The notes: generated by a model from the letters alone, not told the origin. 64,000 nt of DNA from Rhodocytophaga aerolata (GCF_030503435.1 NZ_JAUKPO010000035.1:1-64000), one strand, 5' to 3'; positions 37,123 to 46,879 are shown, numbered from the stretch's first letter. Numbers and translations: made by a program.

Positions 37123-39651
37123 TTAAATCTGAATAGGAATAGCTGCTTCGATCTGAGTCTGCACTGGTGTATAGATGTCTATATCAATATTCGGTGTTTC
37201 TAATGATACTATTAAACTATAACGAACCTTTGATTCCGCTTTCCCTAGCTTTTTACGGGTTTTATACCATCCACTTTTGGGATAAATAGCAATAGTATTC
37301 CTTTTTGCCATGTCAGCACCAGACATAGTGATAAAGTCTTTCTTTACTGAACCCCTTGAACGTACCCGGCCTATTCTCCAGGATTCCCCTCTCCTATCTA
37401 TTTCGTCAGCCTCTTCATCACTTAACGCCGCATCTGCTGAAATCCGCCTTTTGAAGTTGATAAGTGTTTCGCCAGGCTTGATGACTGCAAAATCTAACGC
37501 ATGGGAATGGTATTGAAAATTATTGGCGTATTTCCGATTTCTGCTTCCTGGGTTTGGTTCGATAAAATAGGACAAGGTAAGCGTTAATTTGACATCCTGA
37601 TCATACAGGATGCCTTCCAAAATATCCTCTGGCCAAGGTAAATCAAAGAGATGATACTCATTGTATTTTGGAGTCGCTCCATCCATCTTATAAGGCTGGA
37701 TTTCCCTCTCGGCAATCAGCGTCAGATTATTTATAGCACTGTTTAAAGCCCTTTCCTGAATTGGGACTCCATATCCAACTGCCCTGATTAAATTAATTCG
37801 ATCTTGTTCAGAGAGGCCTTCAATAGGCTTATTTTCAAGCATTGTACTTGTCCATTCCGCAGAATGAATAATCAATGCACGGACGGTTTCCGGCCAATAA
37901 TTGGGATAATGCGTTTTGATTTCCGCAGCCATTTTTGATGCCAAGGCTGTTGCTCCACTAGTGTCGCCAAATGGTAAAAACAGATCTTTAGGATATTCAC
38001 TATCTGCTGTCAGCAATTTCAGACAAGAGTGGTCACTCGTATACTTACCATCGGTGGAATGGTTTCCTCCTTCCATTACAATGTCTGGTTTGAGCGGCCA
38101 TTGGTGGTCCCACATTATGGACGTAGAATTACAGGGCGCCATGGCGCCATTCTCTGCCAGATGCCGGTATCCTGTGGAAGCCTCAATTCTATCTTTTCGG
38201 GTATAAGCACCTACCGTTAAAGCATTATACGCTTGCCCAGGATCATGGATAGATTCATAATAATTTTTTGTCGGATAATCCTCATGTGCAGAGATAAAGA
38301 CATTACCACCACTTACTATGAATAGCTGCGGTTCTACCGGATCAAGCGCAGAGCCGTGCGCTATTTTGTCAACAGCAGCAGACCAGGTAGAAGGCCTTCC
38401 CTTAAACGCTGACTGTTCATCGGTAACGGTCATACAAAATATTCTAGGATTATCTGGATATTGTGCTATAGGCTGGCTGGCTGCGTATTCAGTAATCGCT
38501 CCATAAAATTCAGGCTCATTCGGTGAGTTATGCTGAAATATTTTGAAGGATTCGAGCGTATGGAAAATCTGAATTTTACCCAGATCGGCTAACGCATCTA
38601 CCAGATCACCATATAATGCTAATGCAGCTACACCTGTACCATGGCCGCCACGTGGGCAACTATCATATACTCCCCAAGCATCCGGTTTATACGAATACAG
38701 TCGGTTATCAGGAAGAAAAGGTTTAATAAGGGGATGTTGATTATTTACACCGCTATCCAACAAGCATACTATTACATTGTTCTTGCTAAATTTTGCTTCT
38801 GTTCTCTTTATTAAATCATCCAGCCATTCTTTCTGTGCAACGTACGTGGCATCCTTATGCACAATGAATTCTGCAGTTTCTTGAGGTTTCCGTAGTTCTG
38901 CGAGATTATCTAAAAGCAAAATGGACTGTGAAAGCTGTTTGGCACTTGCCTTAACAAGCCTGACACGTTGCTCTGCAAAAAGCAGCTCTGAGGAACCTAT
39001 ATCTGCTCTGACAGCCCGTAAATTTTCCAGTACCCTATTAATTTTGGCAGCGTCATCAGGAGTTTTCCTAAACCATACTTCCCACCAGACAACCTCATTT
39101 TCTGCAGGAAAAGGAATTTCTGGCGCGTCTGTCCAAAAAGATTTCAAGGTAGCCATCCGAATTTCACTAATATTATTAATCAGTGGTGCATTGGCTGGCT
39201 TACCTGATCTTGTATCTTTCTGAGGGTCTAAGTATTTCTCCGCTTTCTTAATGAAATTGCTGACCGCTCCCTCAGTCATCATTACTGTGACATGGTATTG
39301 TAATTTAGATGGATCATCTTCTTTCTGTTCTTCCCGGATATTCAACACCTGGAAAGATGGATCGCTCTTATCCTGCTCTAGGCTATCAATTTTTAATTTG
39401 AATCCCCATTCGGACACGAATTCTACATAAACGGCATCGTCCTTTACAATATTTTCCGGTAAAGGGGCGTCATCTGGAATATGAAACTGATCCCGAATAT
39501 GCTCTAATTGCTTGAGAATACGATTGCCGTGAATATTCCGATTCCGCTGCTTCTCGATGAAGCTATTGCCACCACTACCTGGATATCTATATTCTTGATT
39601 TTGTGAATAACCGACTAAGCGAATATGTTTCTTAGGATTTCTGCCTGCCAT
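37123..39651 (-). CDS. Subtilisin-like serine protease, IetS-like
   Basis: An 842-residue S8-family peptidase without a signal peptide, so probably cytoplasmic. The catalytic triad is visible: Asp in VIVCLLDSGVNNQHP (about 298), His in PRGGHGTGVAALALYG (about 335) and Ser in FGDTSGATALASKMA (about 575). The N-terminal 250 residues are a charged domain without a known name, and the C-terminal 200 are beta-rich. Its ATG directly follows the stop of the AAA ATPase gene, so the two are translated together. The ATPase-subtilase pair matches IetAS, described as a plasmid incompatibility/toxin pair in Agrobacterium and later as a phage-defence system. Confidence 0.85.
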   Translation of the reverse strand: MAGRNPKKHIRLVGYSQNQEYRYPGSGGNSFIEKQRNRNIHGNRILKQLEHIRDQFHIPDDAPLPENIVKDDAVYVEFVSEWGFKLKIDSLEQDKSDPSFQVLNIREEQKEDDPSKLQYHVTVMMTEGAVSNFIKKAEKYLDPQKDTRSGKPANAPLINNISEIRMATLKSFWTDAPEIPFPAENEVVWWEVWFRKTPDDAAKINRVLENLRAVRADIGSSELLFAEQRVRLVKASAKQLSQSILLLDNLAELRKPQETAEFIVHKDATYVAQKEWLDDLIKRTEAKFSKNNVIVCLLDSGVNNQHPLIKPFLPDNRLYSYKPDAWGVYDSCPRGGHGTGVAALALYGDLVDALADLGKIQIFHTLESFKIFQHNSPNEPEFYGAITEYAASQPIAQYPDNPRIFCMTVTDEQSAFKGRPSTWSAAVDKIAHGSALDPVEPQLFIVSGGNVFISAHEDYPTKNYYESIHDPGQAYNALTVGAYTRKDRIEASTGYRHLAENGAMAPCNSTSIMWDHQWPLKPDIVMEGGNHSTDGKYTSDHSCLKLLTADSEYPKDLFLPFGDTSGATALASKMAAEIKTHYPNYWPETVRALIIHSAEWTSTMLENKPIEGLSEQDRINLIRAVGYGVPIQERALNSAINNLTLIAEREIQPYKMDGATPKYNEYHLFDLPWPEDILEGILYDQDVKLTLTLSYFIEPNPGSRNRKYANNFQYHSHALDFAVIKPGETLINFKRRISADAALSDEEADEIDRRGESWRIGRVRSRGSVKKDFITMSGADMAKRNTIAIYPKSGWYKTRKKLGKAESKVRYSLIVSLETPNIDIDIYTPVQTQIEAAIPIQI

Positions 39652-40629
39652 TTACAATTTCCGTTTTTCTAAGGCCTTCTCCAGCTGGGACAAATCCAAT
39701 GTTTCATTTCCGCTAAGAATCATTTCTTTAATGGTTTCTTCACAGGCTTTAGTTATTTCGGAATTGCTTAAGCCTTTTGCAAGCTCAGCCACTTTCTGAA
39801 AGTTTACATTCTTAAAAAATGTAAAGCCACGCGTACTTTTTTTAATGACTTCGATGATTTGGGAAGTATCCGGGAGTGGATATTGAATTACATCATCAAA
39901 CCGTCTGAATAATGCTTTGTCTAGGGATTCGGGCAAATTGGTTGCAGCAATAATGATGCTATTGCTTTGGTCTTTCTCAATATTAATCAAAAAGCTATTT
40001 AATACTCTTTTAATCTCTCCGACATCCTGGCCTTGGTTTCTATGTGAACCGATGGAGTCAAATTCATCGAATAGATAGACAGCCCGGTGATCCTGCATGG
40101 CATCAAAAATAAGCCTCAGCTTTGCAATGGATTCACCCATGAATTTGGACATTAAGCCATCCAGGCGAATGATATAAACCGCTATGCCCAATTCTCCTGC
40201 AATCGCCTGTGCGGTCATTGTTTTACCTGTCCCAGGAGGGCCAATAAGCAATAATTTTTTACGTGGAGATAAGTTGTGCTTTCTTAGAATTTCCCATTTG
40301 CGCTGTTCGACAATGAGTTTATCGAGTGCTTCCTTTACCGTAGGCGCTAGTACCATATCAGCCATTTTGATTTTCGGCTGAAAAACCTCGATTAACTCAT
40401 GAAGTTCTCGCTTTGGTACAGACAGCGGGACTGTCTTGTTCGGATTAACCAGGTAGAGAGAACGTTCTTTTCTAGCTTTTTCAATGAGTTGTTTTAACTC
40501 CTGAGCCAAGGTGGTGTGACCTTGCCTTGCCTCTGATGCAGCAATCTGCATAGCCGTAGAAAAAAAGCGGCTTTCATCTCCGTCACCAAAGGATTGGATT
40601 AGATTTTTTATTTGATCAGCTGCCGCCAT
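39652..40629 (-). CDS. AAA+ ATPase, IetA-like
   Basis: A 325-residue AAA+ protein. The N-terminal 95 residues are helical. Walker A is LLIGPPGTGKTMTAQAIA (about 130-147), Walker B is AVYLFDEFDSIGSHR (about 185-199), sensor 1 is SIIIAATNLPESLD and the arginine finger is in ALFRRFDDVIQY. It resembles the ATPases paired with subtilases in IetAS-type loci, where it is thought to restrain or trigger the protease. No gap separates it from the protease gene at 39651. Its promoter would be in 40630-40765. Confidence 0.87.
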   Translation of the reverse strand: MAAADQIKNLIQSFGDGDESRFFSTAMQIAASEARQGHTTLAQELKQLIEKARKERSLYLVNPNKTVPLSVPKRELHELIEVFQPKIKMADMVLAPTVKEALDKLIVEQRKWEILRKHNLSPRKKLLLIGPPGTGKTMTAQAIAGELGIAVYIIRLDGLMSKFMGESIAKLRLIFDAMQDHRAVYLFDEFDSIGSHRNQGQDVGEIKRVLNSFLINIEKDQSNSIIIAATNLPESLDKALFRRFDDVIQYPLPDTSQIIEVIKKSTRGFTFFKNVNFQKVAELAKGLSNSEITKACEETIKEMILSGNETLDLSQLEKALEKRKL

Positions 40630-40765
40630 AGCGCAAATTTACTACTTTTTACCGGTTAAATTAAGTAAATTATCAATATTCCTAACTAAACTTGGATATT
40701 GTCATAAGTAGTTTACCTTCATTACTCGCAACTGAGACTATCTGTGCATTGTCAAATATGAATGT

Positions 40766-41038
40766 TTATATGTTGCTAAGCCTGGCTTTTAATGCGCAAT
40801 TCTCCTGATAGACTCGTTCCAATTGCATGGCTGTAAAACGGTAGGCAATATTAAATTTTTCACTTTCACTTGTTATGTAGCCAGCATACTCAAGCAATTT
40901 TACTTTCTCCCAGATTTCATGTATTCTAAAATTAAAATCTGATTTTTCCTCTGCTATCTTCACATAGGAATCGGAAAGGCACTCATTTACTGCGTATTGA
41001 GGCGTTATTTTTTGAGAAGGTGATTGCATTGTATACAT
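40766..41038 (-). CDS. Small hypothetical protein, paralogue of 28872-29114
   Basis: A 90-residue protein whose C-terminal 60 residues align with the 80-residue protein at 28872: FRIHEIWEKVKLLEYAGYITSESEKFNIAYRFT against EKRIAIIWDKVNLLKEIEYVQNEEDKFSVAYRFM. It may be the last gene of the tra transcript or a single gene between it and the defence pair. No family is recognised. Confidence 0.55.
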   Translation of the reverse strand: MYTMQSPSQKITPQYAVNECLSDSYVKIAEEKSDFNFRIHEIWEKVKLLEYAGYITSESEKFNIAYRFTAMQLERVYQENCALKARLSNI

Positions 41039-41157
41039 TATATATTCATGTTCAGATAGTGCTGTCCCCCAAAAAGTTAATAATAATATATAGTAAAGAT
41101 AGTTTATGCGTCATATATGGATTATATGGTTATTACGGATTATATGATATTTAATGA

Positions 41158-42078
41158 TTAGTAAAATAATGTGGCATTATTGATATACTTGCTTTTTATT
41201 TTACAAAACATCTGCCTCCCTCCTTTCTTTTCAAACATTTCGATGACAAGTACTTTATCATCTGGTATAGTGAATTTTTCTAAGACAAATACTTTTTGTA
41301 TAGCAGATTTACCGTTGATAGTTTGCTGAGCAGTATTGTAAACATACAAAGGTTGGATTTCCTGCTCCTGATAAGAGGTGCGTTTTACTATTTTCCTATC
41401 CCGGATATAGAGCCTGATAAAGTCTATATCATAATTAATATTCGAACTATTAGTAATATCAACAGGTAAATAAAATATGTTTTCCTTCACATGTAAACTA
41501 TGGAGTGTAAGCATTGTACCTCCATTATGGCTGCTTATCTGTTTCCCAGATTTCCTGTTTTGGAGAATTGTTCTGGCATCCATTTCAAGTTGTGCTTCAC
41601 TAAATCTAACGTTTTCAAAATTTGCTATTGAAAAGTTGGCATCAGAAGTGTTAAGTGGCGAATGCTTTTCAAGATGAGTAGCTTCTGCTGATATGGATTT
41701 TTTTGAAAATAACTCATCATTGAATATGTAAGAAAGTTGCTGTGGATTTTCAACATAGGAAACCAGGAAGGAGAAATACTTCCCTTCACTAGTCAGCACT
41801 GTTAGATTGGTCTGGGGAAAATTAGCAGATCCAGCCTTTACTTTCAAAATATTTTCTACCTTCCCTACTTTTTCTGCCAGGATATTGCCACTGCCCAGAT
41901 CTACATAGATAATATTAAAAGGAAAAATCAGGTGAGTGGTTTTATGGAAACTTATGGTGATGGAGTAGCTACCTATAAAATTTGTCTCATTCAGTGGAAT
42001 TTGTTTTTGGCCAAGGGCGGATATATTTATGAGAAAAGTAAGCAGTGAAAAAAATGTAAATATTCTTAAGGTAGTCAT
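41158..42078 (-). CDS. traN: Conjugative transfer protein TraN (DUF4138)
   Basis: A 306-residue exported protein with a signal peptide (FTFFSLLTFLINISALG). The body is beta-rich with the DUF4138 pattern (TTHLIFPFNIIYVDLGSGNILAEKV; FYLPVDITNSSNINYDIDFIRLYIRDRK; KVLVIEMFEKKGGRQMFCKI). In Bacteroidetes mating apparatus it forms part of the outer-membrane core with TraM and TraO. It is the last recognisable gene of the tra operon here. Confidence 0.88.
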   Translation of the reverse strand: MTTLRIFTFFSLLTFLINISALGQKQIPLNETNFIGSYSITISFHKTTHLIFPFNIIYVDLGSGNILAEKVGKVENILKVKAGSANFPQTNLTVLTSEGKYFSFLVSYVENPQQLSYIFNDELFSKKSISAEATHLEKHSPLNTSDANFSIANFENVRFSEAQLEMDARTILQNRKSGKQISSHNGGTMLTLHSLHVKENIFYLPVDITNSSNINYDIDFIRLYIRDRKIVKRTSYQEQEIQPLYVYNTAQQTINGKSAIQKVFVLEKFTIPDDKVLVIEMFEKKGGRQMFCKIKSKYINNATLFY

Positions 42079-42116
42079 GCGCTCAGAAAATTTAAATTGA
42101 TTGAAGAATAGATTAA

Positions 42117-43478
42117 TTATTCGCTTTGGGAGGGCTTGAGAAACACCTGATAATTTGCTTTGAGTGTTACCCGGATAAGTGCAGCTTTTTTAGCCAGAAT
42201 ACTTTTCCCTGCATCTATAGCTGTCTGAGTAAGCTGTGCTCCAACTGTGGGACTGAAGCCCAAAAGGTTTACATTACCCACCCCCTGCCCTACCCCCTGT
42301 TTTATAGCTGTCCGGGAGATAGACCCAGGCATATAGATTCCCTCTAAACCATCAGCATCATACACAGTTAATTGAATAGTAAAAACCATTTCCATGTACT
42401 TAAGTGAGGTTATCTTTATCTGCAGGCGTTCGTCAGAAATAGCGCAAACGCCATAGATAAAATGATTTTTGGGAATAACTATATCACCAATCATGATGCT
42501 ATTTAATAAGCGCATCTTTACTGTAGAACCTGAAAGTATGCTTTGTTCTTCATGAATGGCAGCCATGATTACATTGGCTTCATTTACTGCTTTGGAGGTT
42601 TTACCTGCTGTAAAAAATTCACTCGTATTTGCAGGGTTGATACTTAAAGAATTATTTGTTTCACTTATTTCAGTATGGGTGTCCTTTTGTTGCAAGCTGG
42701 ATACTACGGGTTGAATGGGGTCTTCTATTTTAACTTTTAATGCTTTTCTTTTCACTGTTTCTGTTGATTTTTGAGCGGTGTTTGTCTGAGTAAATTCTGG
42801 TGAGTGTGCAGTAACCTGATTTGCAGCGAAAGGATTATGGCCGGCTCCCATATTTCCGTTTTTGTAATAGTCTTTCATAATCTCATAAAGCTCCTGTTGT
42901 TGCTTTTGTGCTTTCTCATAGTCATCTACCATTTTTTGTTGCAGGTACTCTTCGCTGCTTATTGCACTTGCTTTGCTGCTGTAACTTCTCCTATAGCTTT
43001 GCCTGGAACCTGCTGAGCTTAGCACATTTGCAGATGCTATCGTATTTACTTTTTCTATTTCCTTTTGCGCTTCTTTATAGGCCGCTTGTTCAGGAGCATG
43101 GAGTTGTTGTTCATGGGTACGGTGTATATCATAATTAAATCCCATATTCTCACTTTTGTCTTCGAGTAAATCTGAAATTTTGTCGCTTTGAAGGAAAGAG
43201 AAAATGTTGCGCTTTTTTCTTGTCAGGCTATCTTCGGATACATTCTCATAAGCTTTAAGTTTACTTGAATAAATCTGCGAAACCCTGGAATCTTCGGCCG
43301 CCGTGGGTACATTAGCATTGAGTCCAGAAGACAATTGGAGAGAATGATCCGCTGCAACTAATCCCTTGCCACCACCGGATAGGAAGAACAGGATGGATAA
43401 AAAAGGCACGAAAAGAAGGGGCAGAAACAAAGCCATTTTGCGCTGCCGCAAAAAAGAAGGAGAGAGTGGATGATGCAT
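42117..43478 (-). CDS. traM: Conjugative transfer protein TraM
   Basis: A 453-residue protein. After a short cytoplasmic start comes one membrane helix (MALFLPLLFVPFLSILFFLS, residues 14-33), a long Gln/Ser-rich periplasmic linker (to about 290), and a C-terminal VirB10-like beta domain (GSTVKMRLLNSIMIGDIVIPKNHFIYGVCAIS; VQLTVYDADGLEGIYMPGSI). It bridges the inner and outer membranes in the mating channel. There is no separate TraL gene between it and traK: only 51 bp separate them. Confidence 0.9.
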   Translation of the reverse strand: MHHPLSPSFLRQRKMALFLPLLFVPFLSILFFLSGGGKGLVAADHSLQLSSGLNANVPTAAEDSRVSQIYSSKLKAYENVSEDSLTRKKRNIFSFLQSDKISDLLEDKSENMGFNYDIHRTHEQQLHAPEQAAYKEAQKEIEKVNTIASANVLSSAGSRQSYRRSYSSKASAISSEEYLQQKMVDDYEKAQKQQQELYEIMKDYYKNGNMGAGHNPFAANQVTAHSPEFTQTNTAQKSTETVKRKALKVKIEDPIQPVVSSLQQKDTHTEISETNNSLSINPANTSEFFTAGKTSKAVNEANVIMAAIHEEQSILSGSTVKMRLLNSIMIGDIVIPKNHFIYGVCAISDERLQIKITSLKYMEMVFTIQLTVYDADGLEGIYMPGSISRTAIKQGVGQGVGNVNLLGFSPTVGAQLTQTAIDAGKSILAKKAALIRVTLKANYQVFLKPSQSE

Positions 43479-43529
43479 GAATTTAAAGTTTACAGATAAA
43501 TTAGAAAGTAGGCTCTAGAGAAGCAGCTA

Positions 43530-44150
43530 TTATCTGGAAATGGTTTTTATGTCGTCATTCTTAAGAACACGCCATCTTTCTATCAGAAAACCGTGCGGGT
43601 TGTTATCAGATCGCAGTACATCCCTTAAATAACACTCAGCAATTAAATTCCGGAAGGTAACAGAAGATGTCCGGATGATTTCTATCCTGCCCATACATCT
43701 GGCATAATAAGGGTATACAGACACATCCAGCCATACACTGTCAATCTGGATGTTCTGAGAGATATTGCCGGCGATAATCTCATTATAAAAGCCTTTTTCT
43801 TTCAGATTATCATATTGTTTTTTTACGCTTTCATCTGATAAAAACAAAGCTTTTTCCATAGTAGCCCCAATGGCTTTTTCATCAGGCGATAGAGTGAAGA
43901 AGTACTCATGAAAACGCCTGATATGTTCTCTGGCTTCTACAGGCCGGTTTTCTGCCACATTTCGTGCTTTTGCCTGTAAGATGCTCCCTTGGTCAAACAC
44001 ATAAATCGTTTCGAGGTGTTTGTTTATGGCTTGCCTGGAGGCATAGATACTGTACATGGAAAGACAGCTAGCAAAAGAAAGAAATCCAAAAAGTAAAAAT
44101 CTTGATTGACGGAAAGCGGTATCAATATTCTTAAGTGAGTGTAAAGGCAT
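43530..44150 (-). CDS. traK: Conjugative transfer protein TraK
   Basis: A 206-residue VirB8-like inner-membrane protein. One N-terminal helix (FLLFGFLSFASCLSMYSIYAS, about 18-38) is followed by a periplasmic domain including RHIRRFHEYFFTLSPDEKAI-type sequence and a C-terminal RDVLRSDNNPHGFLIERWRVLKN, characteristic of TraK. Lies 28 bp after traJ. Confidence 0.9.
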   Translation of the reverse strand: MPLHSLKNIDTAFRQSRFLLFGFLSFASCLSMYSIYASRQAINKHLETIYVFDQGSILQAKARNVAENRPVEAREHIRRFHEYFFTLSPDEKAIGATMEKALFLSDESVKKQYDNLKEKGFYNEIIAGNISQNIQIDSVWLDVSVYPYYARCMGRIEIIRTSSVTFRNLIAECYLRDVLRSDNNPHGFLIERWRVLKNDDIKTISR

Positions 44151-44178
44151 AAGGTTTAGGTGATTGATGTAACTGATA

Positions 44179-45186
44179 TTATGTTTGTAATTTTGATTTA
44201 ACTTTTCCTACAATACCTCCGGAAATGTTACCGGCACCGGCACTGGCCACTTTCCCGCCTGAAGTCATGCTTCTTTCCAGTTTTCCTAATGCCCTTCCTG
44301 CTCCGGTAGAATGAATAATCCAGGACGATACTGTGGGCACAGTCAAGTAACTGCAAATACCAAATAGCAGAAAGATCAGGTAGCCTAAGTCTGCTCCATC
44401 ATAGTCCCCATTGGATAATAGCCGCTCTATGTCTTTTTCTACCATCAACGTTTGGAACTTTGCAATGATGGCTCCCAGAATGTTGGATATTGGAAGCCAC
44501 ATATAAACCTGTACATAGCGGGCAATCCATCCATTAAAAGTGCCTTCAAAACCGGGAAACACAGAAAAGCCCAGTACCAAAGGGCCAATAATGATAAGAA
44601 TAATGAGATAAAAGGTGCGAATGGCATTAATAACAATCCCTACTGCATAGAAGAAGATTTCAAGTAAATTGGCCATCACCCTGCGGATAGAAGATTCCAG
44701 AGTTTCTGGTAGGGAGGAGAAGAACTCCTGCGCATTGTTTACAGCACCGCTTACCTTATTCCAGATTGCTTCCAGCTGGCTTTCTTTCTCTGCGTCAGAC
44801 TGATGAGGTGGCGTTATCTGCTTTTGCTTAATGAGTTCCTGTTTGCGTTTGATAAGTGCAAATACTGTCTGATTTTGATAGCTGACTATATTGTTTGTAG
44901 CATTGACTACCGGGCGCAGTACAGCGTTCATCAAGTCCACAAAACCCATAAAAAAGATCAGCAGGAAAAAAATGGAAAAAGGCCGTAATAAGGGATACAC
45001 ATCTAAGGGTTCACGGCCAGCCATTACCGGCCATAGTTTATAAAAAACAAAGATTACACCTGCAATCCCTGCCAGCCCCTGCCCTACCGATATAAGCCCA
45101 GAGGCAAGTGGAATCATATCCTCATATAATCCAGCAATTAGGCTTTGTAAATTGTTATAGGTGGAACTTACCTGTAGAAGTGTCAT
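44179..45186 (-). CDS. traJ: Conjugative transfer protein TraJ
   Basis: A 335-residue polytopic inner-membrane protein (VirB6-like). Six or seven hydrophobic segments can be seen, including GLAGIAGVIFVFYKLW, FSIFFLLIFFMGFVDLM, FYLIILIIIGPLVLGFSVFPG and LGYLIFLLFGICSYLTVPTVSSWII. The soluble loop at 100-165 and the Gly/Ser-rich tail are typical. Overlapping transcription with traI is implied by the 10-bp gap. Confidence 0.9.
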   Translation of the reverse strand: MTLLQVSSTYNNLQSLIAGLYEDMIPLASGLISVGQGLAGIAGVIFVFYKLWPVMAGREPLDVYPLLRPFSIFFLLIFFMGFVDLMNAVLRPVVNATNNIVSYQNQTVFALIKRKQELIKQKQITPPHQSDAEKESQLEAIWNKVSGAVNNAQEFFSSLPETLESSIRRVMANLLEIFFYAVGIVINAIRTFYLIILIIIGPLVLGFSVFPGFEGTFNGWIARYVQVYMWLPISNILGAIIAKFQTLMVEKDIERLLSNGDYDGADLGYLIFLLFGICSYLTVPTVSSWIIHSTGAGRALGKLERSMTSGGKVASAGAGNISGGIVGKVKSKLQT

Positions 45187-45196
45187 AAAACTGTAG

Positions 45197-46048
45197 CTAA
45201 CTGAAAAAGATAAGTTTGATAAAGGTGGTAATTAGTACAGCCAGCAATACACTGCCAAACCAGCCAGCAGCCGTCTGATAGAGCTGATAACTGCCAGACG
45301 TAAACTGGCTATATACACGCACAGCGCCGATAAGAGCAACCAACGCAGAAATAGCATACAGTACATCTACTATAGAGCCATAAAAACCACCTATTTTTTG
45401 AGAAGCGGCAACAGGAGTTTCACCCGGCATATTGTTTATCATTGGCGTGTAATGAGCAGCCAGCCGGTTTAATTCTTCTACCTGCCTCATTTGTCCTGTT
45501 TCCAAGGTCAGGTTACGGGTGTTGTAATAGCTCAGCAGTTCCCCGGTTTTCAGCGTCCTTGCTTCAAGCCTGTCTATATAATCTATTCTTTCTGCATCAG
45601 ACATCTGGAAAAATGAAGGACTTAAAATGTTAGTCAGCTCTTTTGCATTTTCCACGCTCTGGTCGATAAAATATTTATACATTTTAACCATGCCTGAGAT
45701 TTGAGAAGGATTCAGGTACTTACTGCTTTTTAGATAGTTGAGGTTATTGATGGCAGATTCTACCATCCACTTCTCACTATCAATTATGCTTTTTACTTTA
45801 TTATAAGTTTTTACTCCATTAGAGACAGCCTTCAGATATTGATAGAATTTGCTGTGCTGAATGGTATTGGCCACTGTCTGAATGTCAATAATAATCTGAT
45901 GGCCGGTTTGAATAACTGTATTGATATCTTGTATTACATCAGCAACAATAAACTGAGCATTCACCTGATGATACCCTGAAGTTAAAATTGTAAGAATGCC
46001 ATACAGCAGCAAAAATCGCCTTGCAAAAGAGCTACGAAACTTTTCCAT
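45197..46048 (-). CDS. traI: Conjugative transfer protein TraI (DUF4141)
   Basis: A 283-residue VirB5-like protein. It has a signal segment (RFLLLYGILTILTSGYHQVNAQ), a long helical body (VIQDINTVIQTGHQIIIDIQ; NNLNYLKSSKYLNPSQISGMVKMYKYF) and two C-terminal membrane helices (VDVLYAISALVALIGAVRVY; WFGSVLLAVLITTFIKLIFF). Matches the DUF4141/TraI family of Bacteroides transposons. It is not the relaxase that carries the same letter in F-like plasmids. Confidence 0.85.
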   Translation of the reverse strand: MEKFRSSFARRFLLLYGILTILTSGYHQVNAQFIVADVIQDINTVIQTGHQIIIDIQTVANTIQHSKFYQYLKAVSNGVKTYNKVKSIIDSEKWMVESAINNLNYLKSSKYLNPSQISGMVKMYKYFIDQSVENAKELTNILSPSFFQMSDAERIDYIDRLEARTLKTGELLSYYNTRNLTLETGQMRQVEELNRLAAHYTPMINNMPGETPVAASQKIGGFYGSIVDVLYAISALVALIGAVRVYSQFTSGSYQLYQTAAGWFGSVLLAVLITTFIKLIFFS

Positions 46049-46098
46049 GAATCAGTGGGTGAGCGGGATGGAGATTTAAAAATAGTAAAGCGGATTAA

Positions 46099-46833
46099 TT
46101 AGAACACATCCAGATATTTACGGTTTAATCCATGCATGTCTCTAACCAAGGTTGTTTCTGCTTTTTTGAAATCATCATACACTTTCACTATTGGATTAGC
46201 GCCATAAATTAAAGCTGCATTCATTATCTCTTTTTCATTTCCACTACCAGTAAATAATTTTTCACTTTCAGAACTGAAAGTAGCAGGGCAAAAAACATTG
46301 TTTTTCTGGATAGTTTGCGGAGTGATTACCCGGGTTTGAATATTTATATCACCAATAAAGGTAGAAATATCCTGCGCTAACTTCTTCTGGTATAAAGCCT
46401 TTTTGTCTGGTTTCGAGTTATGCTCAATTCGTTTTAATAAATCCACATAATTATTTATGTAAAAGGTATGAAAGCGGTTAGCATTCGTAAATATTCTTCT
46501 AATATCAGGACACATTATCATCTCAATTTCTAGTTCACTTTTATACCAGCAGGAAATAAATTCACTGTAGAACAATATGGATGAATACAATGTATCTACG
46601 CCTATAACACCTGCATTCTGTAAGCTATCTAACCTTTGCAATAAGTACTTAGGGCTAACAAGCAGGCTATCCATTCTTGGTGAAACTGGACTGCTCAATG
46701 TAGTTGATTCTTTTTCTGCATGGGCAGAATAGATTTTATCAGCATTAGCATGTCGCGGCTCTTTACCAGAACATGCTGCCGTTACTGCTGACACTAGTAA
46801 CCAGAAAATTATTTTAAAATATATTTTTTGCAT
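46099..46833 (-). CDS. Hypothetical lipoprotein inside the tra operon
   Basis: A 244-residue protein from the ATG at 46833, giving a lipoprotein signal IIFWLLVSAVTAACSG with the lipobox TAAC (the frame is open to 46896). The mature part is helical with HTFYINNYVDLLKRIEH and FKKAETTLVRDMHGLNRKYLDVF. It occupies the place of traH between traG and traI; I cannot match it to TraH, so it may be an unrelated surface-exclusion or channel component. Confidence 0.6.
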   Translation of the reverse strand: MQKIYFKIIFWLLVSAVTAACSGKEPRHANADKIYSAHAEKESTTLSSPVSPRMDSLLVSPKYLLQRLDSLQNAGVIGVDTLYSSILFYSEFISCWYKSELEIEMIMCPDIRRIFTNANRFHTFYINNYVDLLKRIEHNSKPDKKALYQKKLAQDISTFIGDINIQTRVITPQTIQKNNVFCPATFSSESEKLFTGSGNEKEIMNAALIYGANPIVKVYDDFKKAETTLVRDMHGLNRKYLDVF

Positions 46834-46879
46834 ACTTGAGGAAGTTGGGTGATAGATAATTGAATTTTTGGATAAAGCG

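Noticed and set aside
45197..46048. Reading TraI as the conjugative relaxase
   Set aside because: The protein is a VirB5-like DUF4141 protein with C-terminal membrane helices; in Bacteroides nomenclature TraI is not the relaxase.
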